64,000 bases of DNA from positions 434,001 through 498,000 of the forward strand of contig NZ_SNYR01000002.1 of assembly GCF_004363175.1 (NCBI RefSeq), in the 5' to 3' direction. The DNA is from Maritalea mobilis (GTDB lineage Bacteria > Pseudomonadota > Alphaproteobacteria > Rhizobiales > Devosiaceae). Of the stretch, positions 25,323-33,476 are shown piece after piece (position 1 is the stretch's first letter; the number at the start of each line of letters is the position of its first letter). The position numbers and the translations under genes are program-made. The notes under the pieces were generated by a model. It was not told the DNA's origin. It was given only the letters and a program-made list of their open reading frames with translations, and made no database searches.

Positions 25323-26627
25323 TTACTTGATCGCATCCCAGCTTGCCTGGATTTCTGCAGCAACTTCTTCTGCTGGTTTGCCGCCGGCATAGTCCACCAT
25401 ACCGGTCCAGAAGGAGCCGGCACCGACAGCACCCGGCATCAGGTCAGACCCATCAAACCGGAAAGTGGTTGCATTGAGCAAGATTTCGCCCTGACCACGC
25501 AATGTGTCATTGGCGTATTTGGAGGTATCAACGCCTTTGTGCGGAGTGAGGAAGCCCGCACGTGCCATCCAAATTTCGTGCGCTTCGGTTGATTTCAAAT
25601 AATCAATCAAAGCCCGTGCACCTTTTGAATCATTGGTGATGCCGAACAAGGTGCCTGCACCAAGAACTGGCTTGCCCAAATCTTTGCTTTCAAAGGCAGG
25701 GAAGTAGAAGAAGTCCGCATCGGTGCCCAATTCTGTACCTTCAGGGAAGAAGGATGGAATGAATGAGGCCTGACGGTGCATGTAGCACTTAGGCGGCACT
25801 TCAAACAGGCCTTTCGGGCTGTCGCGGAAATCAGTGGCTGAAACGGCTGCAGCGCCGCCATCTACCCAATCATCATTGCGGGCAAATGTACCGAATGTTT
25901 CGATGGCTTCCACCACGCGTGGATCATCAAACGGAATTTCGTTGGCCACCCACTGGTCATAAACTTCTGGCGATTGGGTGCGGAGCATAATGTCTTCCAC
26001 CCAGTCGGTTGCTGGCCAGCCTGTTGCGCCGCCTGAACCAAGGCCAATGCACCATGGTGTGCCGCCATCAGCAACAATTTGCTCTGAAAGGGCAAGCAGA
26101 TCTTCCATGGTTTCAGGCACGTCATAGCCCATATCCGCAAAGTTATCAGGCGAATACCAAACAAGGCTCTTCACATCCACTTTGTAGAAAAAGCCATAAT
26201 GGTTTTTGTTGCCATCTGGGCCAGCATAGCTGCCAAGGTCTACCCATGATTGGCCAGCAGCATAATTTTCTTTCACCCATTCAGTGGTGTCCGCATCAAG
26301 TGGTGCCAAGCCCCCTTTTGATGCCAAATCAGCAGCAAGGCCAGGTTGTGGGAACACAGCAACGTTTGGCGCAGAACCGGCTTGAACATCAATCACGATT
26401 TGCTGTTCAAAGCTGTCAGAGCCTGAATATTCAACAGTGGCGCCTGTTTTTTCTGCAAACGGCGCTAGCACAGCTTCAATATGCTCTTTGTCAACGCCCA
26501 ACCATGGGCCAAAAACGGTAATGGTTTCGCCAGACAAATCCATTGAATGATTGTCTGCCAACACTGCGCTGCCCATGCCAAGGCTAAGTGCAAGTGCGGA
26601 AACCCCTGAAATCAAAATTCTTTGCAT
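25323..26627 (-). CDS. aglE: Alpha-glucoside ABC transporter binding protein (AglE)
   Basis: The protein has 434 residues with a signal peptide (MQRILISGVSALALSLGMGS, cut after VLA). The mature protein is a family-1 sugar-binding protein (ITVFGPWLGVDKEHIEAVL, VAVFPQPGLAADLA). It captures alpha-glucosides in the periplasm for AglFGK. GGGAGGAA precedes the ATG. The promoter region holds a second copy of the AglR-type palindrome about 110 bases upstream, tying this transporter operon to the distant aglA-aglK operon. Confidence 0.93.
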   Translation of the reverse strand: MQRILISGVSALALSLGMGSAVLADNHSMDLSGETITVFGPWLGVDKEHIEAVLAPFAEKTGATVEYSGSDSFEQQIVIDVQAGSAPNVAVFPQPGLAADLASKGGLAPLDADTTEWVKENYAAGQSWVDLGSYAGPDGNKNHYGFFYKVDVKSLVWYSPDNFADMGYDVPETMEDLLALSEQIVADGGTPWCIGLGSGGATGWPATDWVEDIMLRTQSPEVYDQWVANEIPFDDPRVVEAIETFGTFARNDDWVDGGAAAVSATDFRDSPKGLFEVPPKCYMHRQASFIPSFFPEGTELGTDADFFYFPAFESKDLGKPVLGAGTLFGITNDSKGARALIDYLKSTEAHEIWMARAGFLTPHKGVDTSKYANDTLRGQGEILLNATTFRFDGSDLMPGAVGAGSFWTGMVDYAGGKPAEEVAAEIQASWDAIK

Positions 26628-26737
26628 GCATTCCTCCCAATCGGTGCATCAAAATAATGTTTTGCTTTGAGCCAGTTTGCCAGGATCAGAAATGATCACC
26701 CACCAATCTGTTTTCATCTTGCCTTCCGAAACGTCAC

Positions 26738-26755
26738 TTCCAAAACGTTTTGGAA
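26738..26755. promoter_or_regulatory. Probable AglR operator upstream of aglE
   Basis: TTCCAAAACGTTTTGGAA is a perfect 18-base palindrome that contains the same 14-base core as the site between aglA and aglR, 7.2 kb away. Confidence 0.85.
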
Positions 26756-27079
26756 ACTAGACAAAATGAAGCTCAAAAAGCCTGCCTTATTAAGTTTACA
26801 CAAAAGTGACAGGTTGCCAAGTAGTGAAATTCCGGAGGAAAATAATAAAATTAAACATTATTTTTCAATGGTTTAAATTATTATTTCAATAAATGCGCCC
26901 CTATTGTCAAAATTTATGAAACAAGCTCACAGCGAAAATTCGGGGTCAAATTTTACGTCTGAAGGCTGCAAATCAATTGCCCTCAATTTTGCTCAATTTG
27001 CGCAGTCTATGGCCGCAGACAATCGACTCATTTATGCTGCCATTTTCACCCTTTGTTTCAAAAGTTCTGGCTGATTTTC
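26756..27079. other. A/T-rich intergenic region without gene
   Basis: These 324 bases lie between the aglE operator and the helicase gene. They are strongly A/T-rich (long A and T runs near 26840-26890). I see no convincing gene, RNA or repeat; the aglE and helicase promoters presumably lie here. Confidence 0.5.
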
Positions 27080-28189
27080 ATGCAATGGTCTCCCCAACAA
27101 GAAGAAGCGCTGCGCGCGGTCGAAAAATGGCTTGCCGATAAAGATGCGCCACAGATTTTTCGTCTTTTTGGCTGGGCCGGCACCGGCAAATCCACCCTCG
27201 CCGTTCATCTGGCTGAGGGGGTTGATAAGGTCGTTTATGCCGCCTTCACGGGTAAGGCTGCCATGGTGATGCGCCGCCGCGGCTGCACCGATGCCAGCAC
27301 CATCCATTCGCTGATTTATCGCTATGTGGACAGCAAGGATGATGACATTCAAGGCGGTGACCCTGAGTTTAAACTCAACCGCGATAGCGAAGTGAAAAAG
27401 GCCGATCTGGTGGTGATTGATGAGGTCTCCATGGTCGGCGAAGGGTTGGCGCGTGACCTGATGTCATTTGGCAAGAAAATTCTGGTTTTGGGCGATCCGT
27501 TCCAACTTCCGCCCATCCACGACACCGGCTTTTTCACCGATGCTGAGCCAGATATTATGCTCACCGAGATTCACCGTCAGGCCGCGGACAACCCGATCAT
27601 TCAGCTCTCCATGGCCATCCGTAATGGCGATGCGCTAACACAGGGTGTTTACGGCGACAGCAAGGTGATTTCTCGACGCGATGTGGACCGCGATGAGGTG
27701 TTGGCGGCGGACCAAATATTGTGTGGCACCAATGCCACCCGCCTCACCTATAATGACCGCGTGCGCGCGTTAAAAAATCTGCCCGCTCAAATCCCCGTGG
27801 TTGGCGACAAGCTGATCTGCCTGCGCAACAATCATCAGAAAAAGCTGCTCAACGGCCAACTTTGGCGCATTGAAGAGATGGTGGAAAAGAAAAAGGGCGT
27901 CATCAAAATGGAGCTTTCGCCCGACGACGCAGGCGACCGCCGCACAAGGGCAAAGATCAAGACCCACGAAAAATTCTTTGAGGGCCGTGAGGACGAATTG
28001 AGCTGGGGCGAAAAGCGCGAGCTAGATCATTTCTATTTCGGCTACGCCCTCACCGTGCACAAAGCCCAGGGCAGCCAATGGGATAATGTCTATCTGTTCG
28101 ACGAAAGCTACGCCTTCCGCGAAGACCGCGCCCGGCATCTTTATACGGCAATTACTCGGGCAGCGGAGCGGATTACGATTGTACGGTAA
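27080..28189 (+). CDS. RecD-like / Dda-type ATP-dependent DNA helicase
   Basis: This 369-residue superfamily 1B helicase has motif I GWAGTGKST, DEAD-like motif II VVIDEVSMV, motif III LVLGDPFQLPP, motif IV-type TEIHRQA and a C-terminal UvrD_C_2 part with YALTVHKAQGSQW and YTAITRA. It should unwind DNA 5' to 3' with ATP. The protein is compact and lacks the long N-terminal part of RecD2. ATG 27080 is favoured because MQWSPQQEEAL matches the family start; TTG 27053 upstream is possible. It is a single gene with no visible partner. Confidence 0.9.
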   Translation: MQWSPQQEEALRAVEKWLADKDAPQIFRLFGWAGTGKSTLAVHLAEGVDKVVYAAFTGKAAMVMRRRGCTDASTIHSLIYRYVDSKDDDIQGGDPEFKLNRDSEVKKADLVVIDEVSMVGEGLARDLMSFGKKILVLGDPFQLPPIHDTGFFTDAEPDIMLTEIHRQAADNPIIQLSMAIRNGDALTQGVYGDSKVISRRDVDRDEVLAADQILCGTNATRLTYNDRVRALKNLPAQIPVVGDKLICLRNNHQKKLLNGQLWRIEEMVEKKKGVIKMELSPDDAGDRRTRAKIKTHEKFFEGREDELSWGEKRELDHFYFGYALTVHKAQGSQWDNVYLFDESYAFREDRARHLYTAITRAAERITIVR

Positions 28190-28277
28190 GTGGGCTATTT
28201 CGGTGCATTTTATGGGAAGCAACTTTAGGCGTTGGTTTAAATCTCAACAGCTTCAGTATGTTGATGGCGCAATTGGA

Positions 28278-28298
28278 CCCCAAGATCAAGTCTTGGGG
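28278..28298. repeat. Palindromic intergenic repeat, copy 1
   Basis: CCCCAAGA-TCAAG-TCTTGGGG is a perfect 8-bp stem, flanked by TTGGA on the left and TGACG on the right. It belongs with copy 2 below (same 15-base core CAAGATCAAGTCTTG, opposite orientation) and resembles widespread alphaproteobacterial palindromes with a GATCAAGTC core. Confidence 0.7.
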
Positions 28299-28389
28299 TG
28301 ACGTGGTGTGTGGTGCTGAAGCGTTGCGACTAAGGTAGTTTCGGCTTGTGCATACATCTGCTAAAGGCGCACCCGTCCCCCCATCGTCA

Positions 28390-28410
28390 TTGCAAGACTT
28401 GATCTTGCAA
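28390..28410. repeat. Palindromic intergenic repeat, copy 2 (inverted)
   Basis: TTGCAAGA-CTTGA-TCTTGCAA is a perfect 8-bp stem. Its reverse complement carries the same core and the same TGACG flank as copy 1, while the outer stem bases changed on both sides (CCC/GGG to TTG/CAA). Confidence 0.7.
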
Positions 28411-28478
28411 TCCATTTGAGGACAACGGTTCGGCACCTAGCGCGAGGCATCACAAGCGGATTTTAGGGGCAGACACCC

Positions 28479-29528
28479 CTAAAGCTTTTTCGCTATATCC
28501 AAATAAGCTTTAGCTTCGATGCTGTCCGGCATTGTAGCAACAACAGGTTTACCGCTGTCAGAATTTTCCCGAATGGCCATCTGTAGCGGAATACCGCCCA
28601 AGAATTTCAAGCCCAATTCGCTGGCTGTATTCTCCGCGCCGTGGTCACCGAAAATATGATGCTGACTGCCGCAGTTGGGGCATTCAAAATAGCTCATATT
28701 TTCGATCAAGCCCAAAATGCGAGTTTGGGTGCGGGCGAACATGTCAATGGCTTTGCGGGCATCGATCAGCGCCAAATCTTGTGGCGTTGACACGATCACG
28801 GCGCCAGTCAATTCTACTTGCTGCACCAAGGAGATGTGCACATCGCCTGTGCCAGGTGGCAAATCGATCACCAATAGGTCCAATTCGCCCCAATCGGTTT
28901 CGCGCAGCAATTGCTTGAGTGCTGAGCTGGCCATTGGGCCGCGCCACATCACCGCCTGATCGCCTTCCAGCATTGACCCGATGGACATGACTTTCAAACC
29001 ATAAGCTTCGTGCGGGGCGAAAATTCCATCTTCGCGCACCGCTGGTTTGCCTTGCAAACCCAATAGCTTAGGGATGGATGGACCGTAAATATCCGCATCC
29101 AAAATGCCGACCTTTTTGCCCTCATGAGCAAAGGCCAGAGCCAGATTGACTGCTGTGGTGGATTTGCCCACACCGCCCTTACCGGAGGCAACAGCGATCA
29201 CGGTTTTCACGCCTTTAACAGGCTCTTTTTGAACGGTTGGTTTGGGTTGTCCGGCTTTTTGCGCCTTTTGCGCAGCGGCCTTGTCGCTGGTGAGCGACAC
29301 CATGGCTTTTTTGTCGCCTGCGACGCTGGCCACAGCTTCTTTCGCGGCATCAACAATCGGCTTAAACGCCGCTTCCATGCCGGGTTGCACGGTGATCGCG
29401 AAGGCCACCGCGCTTTGCGTTACGATTATGTCAGATAGGCCCGGATATTGCGAGAGCACGCCCCCGCCTGGCACATTGATGTTGCCCAGTGCATTGCGCA
29501 CTGATTGTTCCAGCGCCTTATCTGACAT
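28479..29528 (-). CDS. mrp: Mrp/ApbC-family iron-sulfur cluster carrier ATPase
   Basis: The protein has 349 residues: an N-terminal MIP18/DUF59-like domain (about 1-85), then a ParA/Mrp P-loop ATPase with the deviant Walker A GKGGVGKSTTAVNL, followed by DADIYGPSIPKLLG and the CxxC in ECPNCGSQH that holds a bridging Fe-S cluster at the dimer interface. It loads Fe-S clusters onto target proteins in the cytoplasm. It follows the transaldolase-like gene by 18 bases in the same direction, which suggests one transcript. Confidence 0.94.
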   Translation of the reverse strand: MSDKALEQSVRNALGNINVPGGGVLSQYPGLSDIIVTQSAVAFAITVQPGMEAAFKPIVDAAKEAVASVAGDKKAMVSLTSDKAAAQKAQKAGQPKPTVQKEPVKGVKTVIAVASGKGGVGKSTTAVNLALAFAHEGKKVGILDADIYGPSIPKLLGLQGKPAVREDGIFAPHEAYGLKVMSIGSMLEGDQAVMWRGPMASSALKQLLRETDWGELDLLVIDLPPGTGDVHISLVQQVELTGAVIVSTPQDLALIDARKAIDMFARTQTRILGLIENMSYFECPNCGSQHHIFGDHGAENTASELGLKFLGGIPLQMAIRENSDSGKPVVATMPDSIEAKAYLDIAKKL

Positions 29529-29546
29529 AATATATTCCTTCGATCC

Positions 29547-30200
29547 TTAAAGGATTGATTGTCCTGTTGATTTCCAGTCTTTGACGAACGCGTCCAAGCC
29601 CTTGTCGGTCAATGGATGTTCAGCCAATTTGCGGATCACCGCTGGTGGAATGGTCGCCACATCAGCACCTGCCAGCGCGCTGTCGCTCACATGGTTGGCA
29701 GAGCGGATAGAAGCCGCAAGAATTTCGGTTTCAAAGCCGTAATTGTCATAAACGGTGCGGATATCTTCAATCAGTTGCATGCCATCAAGATTGATGTCAT
29801 CCAAACGGCCGATAAAAGGTGATACATAAGTTGCGCCAGCTTTGGCAGCCAACAGCGCTTGGTTCACGGAGAAACACAAGGTGACGTTGGTTTTAACACC
29901 TTTATTGGTGAAATAGCGGCAGGCTTTCAAGCCTTCCATGGTCAAAGGCAGCTTGATCACCACATTGTCAGCCAAAGACGCAAGATAATCGCCTTCTTTC
30001 ACCATGCCATCATAATCTGTGGCGGCCACTTCGGCTGAAACTGGACCTTCAATCAGGTCACAGATTTCTTTCACCACTTCAATAAAGTCACGGCCAGATT
30101 TGGCAATAAGGCTTGGGTTGGTGGTCACACCATCCAAAAGGCCAGATTCATTGAGTTCTTTAATGTCAGCCACTTCGGCTGTATCGACAAAAAATTTCAT
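29547..30200 (-). CDS. fsa: Fructose-6-phosphate aldolase / transaldolase-like protein
   Basis: The 217-residue length is typical of the short Fsa/TalC transaldolase group. It starts [13 protein letters not shown] with [13 protein letters not shown], and the Schiff-base lysine is Lys83 in [15 protein letters not shown] and SPFIGRLDD complete the barrel. It acts on sugar phosphates in the cytoplasm, either as a transaldolase in the pentose pathway or as a fructose-6-phosphate aldolase; the sequence alone does not settle which. It is first in a two-gene operon with mrp. Confidence 0.9.
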   Translation of the reverse strand: MKFFVDTAEVADIKELNESGLLDGVTTNPSLIAKSGRDFIEVVKEICDLIEGPVSAEVAATDYDGMVKEGDYLASLADNVVIKLPLTMEGLKACRYFTNKGVKTNVTLCFSVNQALLAAKAGATYVSPFIGRLDDINLDGMQLIEDIRTVYDNYGFETEILAASIRSANHVSDSALAGADVATIPPAVIRKLAEHPLTDKGLDAFVKDWKSTGQSIL

Positions 30201-30378
30201 AGGTCACCTGATCGACGTTAGGAACATTGTTGATGGGCCTTGTCTCACACTTGTTTAGCTATTCGCAAGGGCTAAAGCCGCGCAATCGGCCAATATGTCG
30301 CGAACCCTAAATTATTTTTACCAAATGATCAAAAATAAAATGCTTGTTTGTATCCTCGCTCCCCGATAGCACAGAAAC

Positions 30379-30909
30379 ATGGCGGCATTTTCGTTACATC
30401 CAGATTGCAAAAACTGCGTGGCATTTTGCTGCGTAGCCTTCGCCTTTGATCAGGGCGACCATTTTGATTTTGATAAAACGGCAGGCGTTGCCTGCCCAAA
30501 CCTCCTGCCCGATCATTATTGCCGCATCCATGCGCAATTAGATCAAAAAGGGTTCTCAGGCTGCGTGCGCTATAATTGTTTTGGCGCTGGGCAGCGGGTG
30601 ACGCAGGAGATTTACGCAGGCAAATCTTGGCGTGATCATCCGGAACTGGCTCAAGAGATGTTTGACGCTTTTTCCAAAGTCGAAAAACTGCATGGCCTCA
30701 TCTCCATGCTTGAAGCGGCCCAAAAACTCAATCTTCCTGAACTGCTAGAGCAACAACGCGCCGCGCATCAACACAACCTTGAATCACTCTCCATCGCACC
30801 GGCAGACCTCAAACAACTTCCCCTTGATCAATTGCGCCGAGAGGTTGCGCAATTCCTCAGCAGTTTGCGGCAAAAGGTTTCACCTGAGGCCCTTAGCGAT
30901 AAAAGTTGA
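30379..30909 (+). CDS. Cys-rich protein of unknown function (CxxCxxxCC ... GCxxYxCFGAGQ family)
   Basis: The protein has 176 residues and no signal peptide. The N-terminal 70 residues carry a conserved Cys/His array: C-x2-C-x3-CC, then ACPNL, YCRIH, GFSGCVRY and NCFGAGQ. I recall this pattern from bacterial proteins often mislabelled as pentapeptide-repeat proteins, and it recalls the YkgJ-type metal-chelating motif. The rest is helical. It probably binds a metal or Fe-S cluster; function is unknown. It is a single gene with an A/T-rich promoter region upstream. Confidence 0.7.
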   Translation: MAAFSLHPDCKNCVAFCCVAFAFDQGDHFDFDKTAGVACPNLLPDHYCRIHAQLDQKGFSGCVRYNCFGAGQRVTQEIYAGKSWRDHPELAQEMFDAFSKVEKLHGLISMLEAAQKLNLPELLEQQRAAHQHNLESLSIAPADLKQLPLDQLRREVAQFLSSLRQKVSPEALSDKS

Positions 30910-31020
30910 ATGACGCCACGCACACTACGTCGGCTCCCCAACGCCTCCTAAGCTAACCCCTTAAAATATATTATTTTTTAAGCGCAAGACCTCCAATTTC
31001 AAAAATATTCTTGATTTTTA

Positions 31021-31038
31021 TGACGACTGGTCTATATA
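31021..31038. promoter_or_regulatory. Probable operator of the TetR-type regulator
   Basis: The sequence GACGACTGGTCTATATAA, just before the tetR start, contains the half-palindromic TAGACCAGTC (reverse strand) fused to a TATATAA box. It resembles operators bound by LmrA/YxaF-type TetR proteins, the same subgroup as the protein encoded 8 bases downstream. Confidence 0.5.
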
Positions 31039-31045
31039 AAATACT

Positions 31046-31642
31046 ATGAACACGAATGAGAATGCGACGCGCCGCAAGCGCAAAGGCGAAACGACAAAAT
31101 CGAAACTGACTGCAATTGCGATGGATTTGTTCCAGCGCAAAGGCTTTGCGGCTGTGGGTTTAAATGAACTTTGTAGCGCGGGTGATCTGCCTAAGGGGTC
31201 GATTTATTATCACTTCCCCAAGGGCAAAAACGACATTGCCATTGCTGTGGTTGAACAAGCAAAGCAGGAGATTGGCGAAGGCATTCGGCAAGCTGGCGCT
31301 GCGAGTGACAGTTTAGACAGTTTTATTGCTGCATTGGTACAGGGCTTTGCCCAAAATCTGGTGCAGTCAGACTACGAAAAGGGCTGCCCCGTTTCCACCT
31401 TGGCGTTGGAGTTGAGCGCGCAGGAAGCTGAGATTGGCGCGGCCATTTCCGCTTGCTATGCCCACTGGCAGAGTCTGGCGGCAGACCGATTTGTTGCCTT
31501 CGGCATGGACGAACAGAAGGCAAATGACTTGGCGCAATTTAGTTTTTGCGCCCTTGAAGGTGCGTTGATTTTGGCACGCACGCAAAAATCGCTGCATCCG
31601 CTGGATCGGGTGCAGCACCATTTGAGTAACTATCTAAAGTAA
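31046..31642 (+). CDS. TetR-family regulator (LmrA/YxaF type)
   Basis: The protein has 198 residues. The helix-turn-helix region (about 18-65) reads AMDLFQRKGFAAVGLNELC, then DLPKGSIYYHFPKGKND, which is the signature of the LmrA/YxaF subgroup. The remaining helices form the ligand and dimer domain. It starts 10 bases before a metallo-hydrolase gene, so it probably controls the operon it heads, responding to a small hydrophobic or lactone-like compound. A likely operator overlaps its promoter. Confidence 0.9.
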   Translation: MNTNENATRRKRKGETTKSKLTAIAMDLFQRKGFAAVGLNELCSAGDLPKGSIYYHFPKGKNDIAIAVVEQAKQEIGEGIRQAGAASDSLDSFIAALVQGFAQNLVQSDYEKGCPVSTLALELSAQEAEIGAAISACYAHWQSLAADRFVAFGMDEQKANDLAQFSFCALEGALILARTQKSLHPLDRVQHHLSNYLK

Positions 31643-31652
31643 GGCGTATCCC

Positions 31653-32621
31653 ATGAAGAAGAGATATATCTCGGCGCTCGCCGCCGGGGCAATTGTGCTG
31701 ACCATTGGCAGCTTGATCACCTATCAAACCTGGCCCCGCACCATTGAAGGACCGCGTGAGCCGATGGAATTGATTTTAGAGTTTCCACCTGCCCCGCAGA
31801 ACAGTGAAATTCGCATCTCACAATTCTCCACTGGCCACAATATTTCACCAGAGGCTTTGATTTATACCGGCGGCAATTTCTTCGAACAGCACCAAAGCGT
31901 TTATTCCGGTTTCGTGGTCGAACATCCGCAATCCACGTTTATATTAGAAGGCGGTATTGGCACCAATATTGCTCGCGAACATGCCGACAACTTTGATTTT
32001 TTCTATGAAAATCTGTTTGCTTACACTGCGACGGAAACCGCCAAAGAATTGCTGGCGGCGAATGGGAAAAGCCAGAGTGACGTGGATTTCATCGCCCTCA
32101 CCCATTTGCATTGGGACCACGCGGCCATCATCCCTGACTTTTTAGACACACCGATTTTGGTGACGGAACATGAGCTGAATGTGGCGCGGGAAGAAGCGGT
32201 GGAGAACCAATCCTATTTCCAAGAATATCTGATCAATCCGGAAACCGAGTGGGAGTTTTTGGAATTCACTGATGGCCCTTATGGCCCGTTTGATAAATCC
32301 AAAGATATGTTTGGGGACCAAACGGTGATTGCCGTGCCGATGGCTGGGCACACAGCAGGCAGCATGGGCTTTGTTGTGACAGCAGCAAGCGGCAAGCGCT
32401 ACTTCTTTATCGGCGACACAAGCTGGTCAATCGAAGCCATTGAAAAGGCGCATCCACGCTTGCCATTCGCTGAGAACATTGTCGACCATGATGTTCCGAT
32501 GGTGCACGACCAGCTTTGGTTGTTGCAGCAAATCATGAAGGCCAATCCCGACCTGATGATCGTGCCCACCCATGATGGCAATGTGGTGAAGCAGATCAGC
32601 GCTTACCCGGCATTTGAATAG
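31653..32621 (+). CDS. Membrane-anchored metallo-beta-lactamase-fold hydrolase, lactonase-like
   Basis: The protein has 322 residues. An N-terminal hydrophobic segment (ISALAAGAIVLTIGSLI) acts as anchor or uncleaved signal, placing the enzyme outside the inner membrane. The MBL fold has the metal motif THLHWDHAA, plus AGHTAGSMG and FIGDTSW. The order and the MVHDQLW-type tail are closer to lactonases of the AhlS/AttM group than to beta-lactamases. Substrate is unknown. It is the second gene of the tetR operon, 8 bases ahead of another MBL gene. Confidence 0.82.
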   Translation: MKKRYISALAAGAIVLTIGSLITYQTWPRTIEGPREPMELILEFPPAPQNSEIRISQFSTGHNISPEALIYTGGNFFEQHQSVYSGFVVEHPQSTFILEGGIGTNIAREHADNFDFFYENLFAYTATETAKELLAANGKSQSDVDFIALTHLHWDHAAIIPDFLDTPILVTEHELNVAREEAVENQSYFQEYLINPETEWEFLEFTDGPYGPFDKSKDMFGDQTVIAVPMAGHTAGSMGFVVTAASGKRYFFIGDTSWSIEAIEKAHPRLPFAENIVDHDVPMVHDQLWLLQQIMKANPDLMIVPTHDGNVVKQISAYPAFE

Positions 32622-32629
32622 GCGGTTTC

Positions 32630-33298
32630 ATGAAACAAGTTGCAGAAAACGTATTTCAAATCCCGCTCATGCCGCGCAACAGCATCAACTGCTATGTGAT
32701 CGATGATGTACTGGTGGATGCTGGCATCAAAAGCTCAGGCAAAAAAATCCTTAATGCAATAGAGGGGTATCAAATCAGCAAACATGCGTTGACCCACGCG
32801 CACGCTGATCACCAAGGTGCCAGCAAAGAAATCTGCATGCGCCTTGGCATCCCCCTGCTTTCCTCAGAAATTGAACGCGAGAATGCCGAGAGCGGATATG
32901 CCACGCGCAATTATCCGGATCGTGACGGGTTAATTGCGAAATTTCAGCAAAAATTCTGGGCGGGGCCCGGTCATCCAGTCGACCAAACGCTGAAGGAAGG
33001 CGATATGGTCGGCAGCTTCGAGGTGATAGACACGCCCGGCCACGCGCCTGGTCACATCTCATTTTTCCGTAGGCATGATGGCGTTTTGATCGCGGGCGAT
33101 GCGTTGGTCAATATGAACTTACTGACCACCAGAGTTGGATTAGGTCTTCCCCCTGCCGCCTTTACCACAGATCAGCAGCAAAATATTCGGTCCATCAAAA
33201 AGCTGCATGCCCTTAGACCGAAAATCATTTGTTTCGGCCATGGACCCGTGCTGCGCGATATGGGTAAGTTCGACGCTTTTGTCCGTAAGTTGCCTTAA
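32630..33298 (+). CDS. Metallo-beta-lactamase-fold hydrolase, cytoplasmic
   Basis: The protein has 222 residues and no signal. The metal motif is THAHADHQGA, followed by DTPGHAPGHISFF, IAGDAL and a late CFGHGP, all expected for a dinuclear zinc hydrolase of the glyoxalase II/lactonase group. It is the third gene of the operon and probably handles a cytoplasmic form or downstream product of the substrate seen by the anchored MBL enzyme. Confidence 0.87.
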   Translation: MKQVAENVFQIPLMPRNSINCYVIDDVLVDAGIKSSGKKILNAIEGYQISKHALTHAHADHQGASKEICMRLGIPLLSSEIERENAESGYATRNYPDRDGLIAKFQQKFWAGPGHPVDQTLKEGDMVGSFEVIDTPGHAPGHISFFRRHDGVLIAGDALVNMNLLTTRVGLGLPPAAFTTDQQQNIRSIKKLHALRPKIICFGHGPVLRDMGKFDAFVRKLP

Positions 33299-33300
33299 GT

Positions 33301-33325
33301 TTTGGGGCGCAACTTGTGCCCCAAA
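33301..33325 (+). terminator. Terminator after the tetR-MBL-MBL operon
   Basis: TTTGGGGC and GCCCCAAA form an 8-bp stem with a 9-base loop, followed by CTATCATTTT. It begins 3 bases after the last stop codon. Confidence 0.65.
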
Positions 33326-33476
33326 CTATCATTTTAGTAGTTGACCCTATTGTTAGACAGTCGCTAAATTTTCAAAACATCATTGGTTTCAAGTGCCAAT
33401 CAAATTGATTGGCCGCAACCCCTGCAGCATTTCATTACTGCATGTCTAATTTGGTATCGCAACAATGAGGCTGCCT

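Noticed and set aside
26667-26876. 69-codon frame upstream of the helicase gene
   Set aside because: It would run through the AglR palindrome at 26738, lacks a ribosome site and resembles nothing; the region is better read as promoter DNA.
30201-30378. Small RNA or gene in the A/T-rich gap before the Cys-rich protein
   Set aside because: No stable hairpin, T-tract or credible reading frame is visible; it is probably only promoter sequence.
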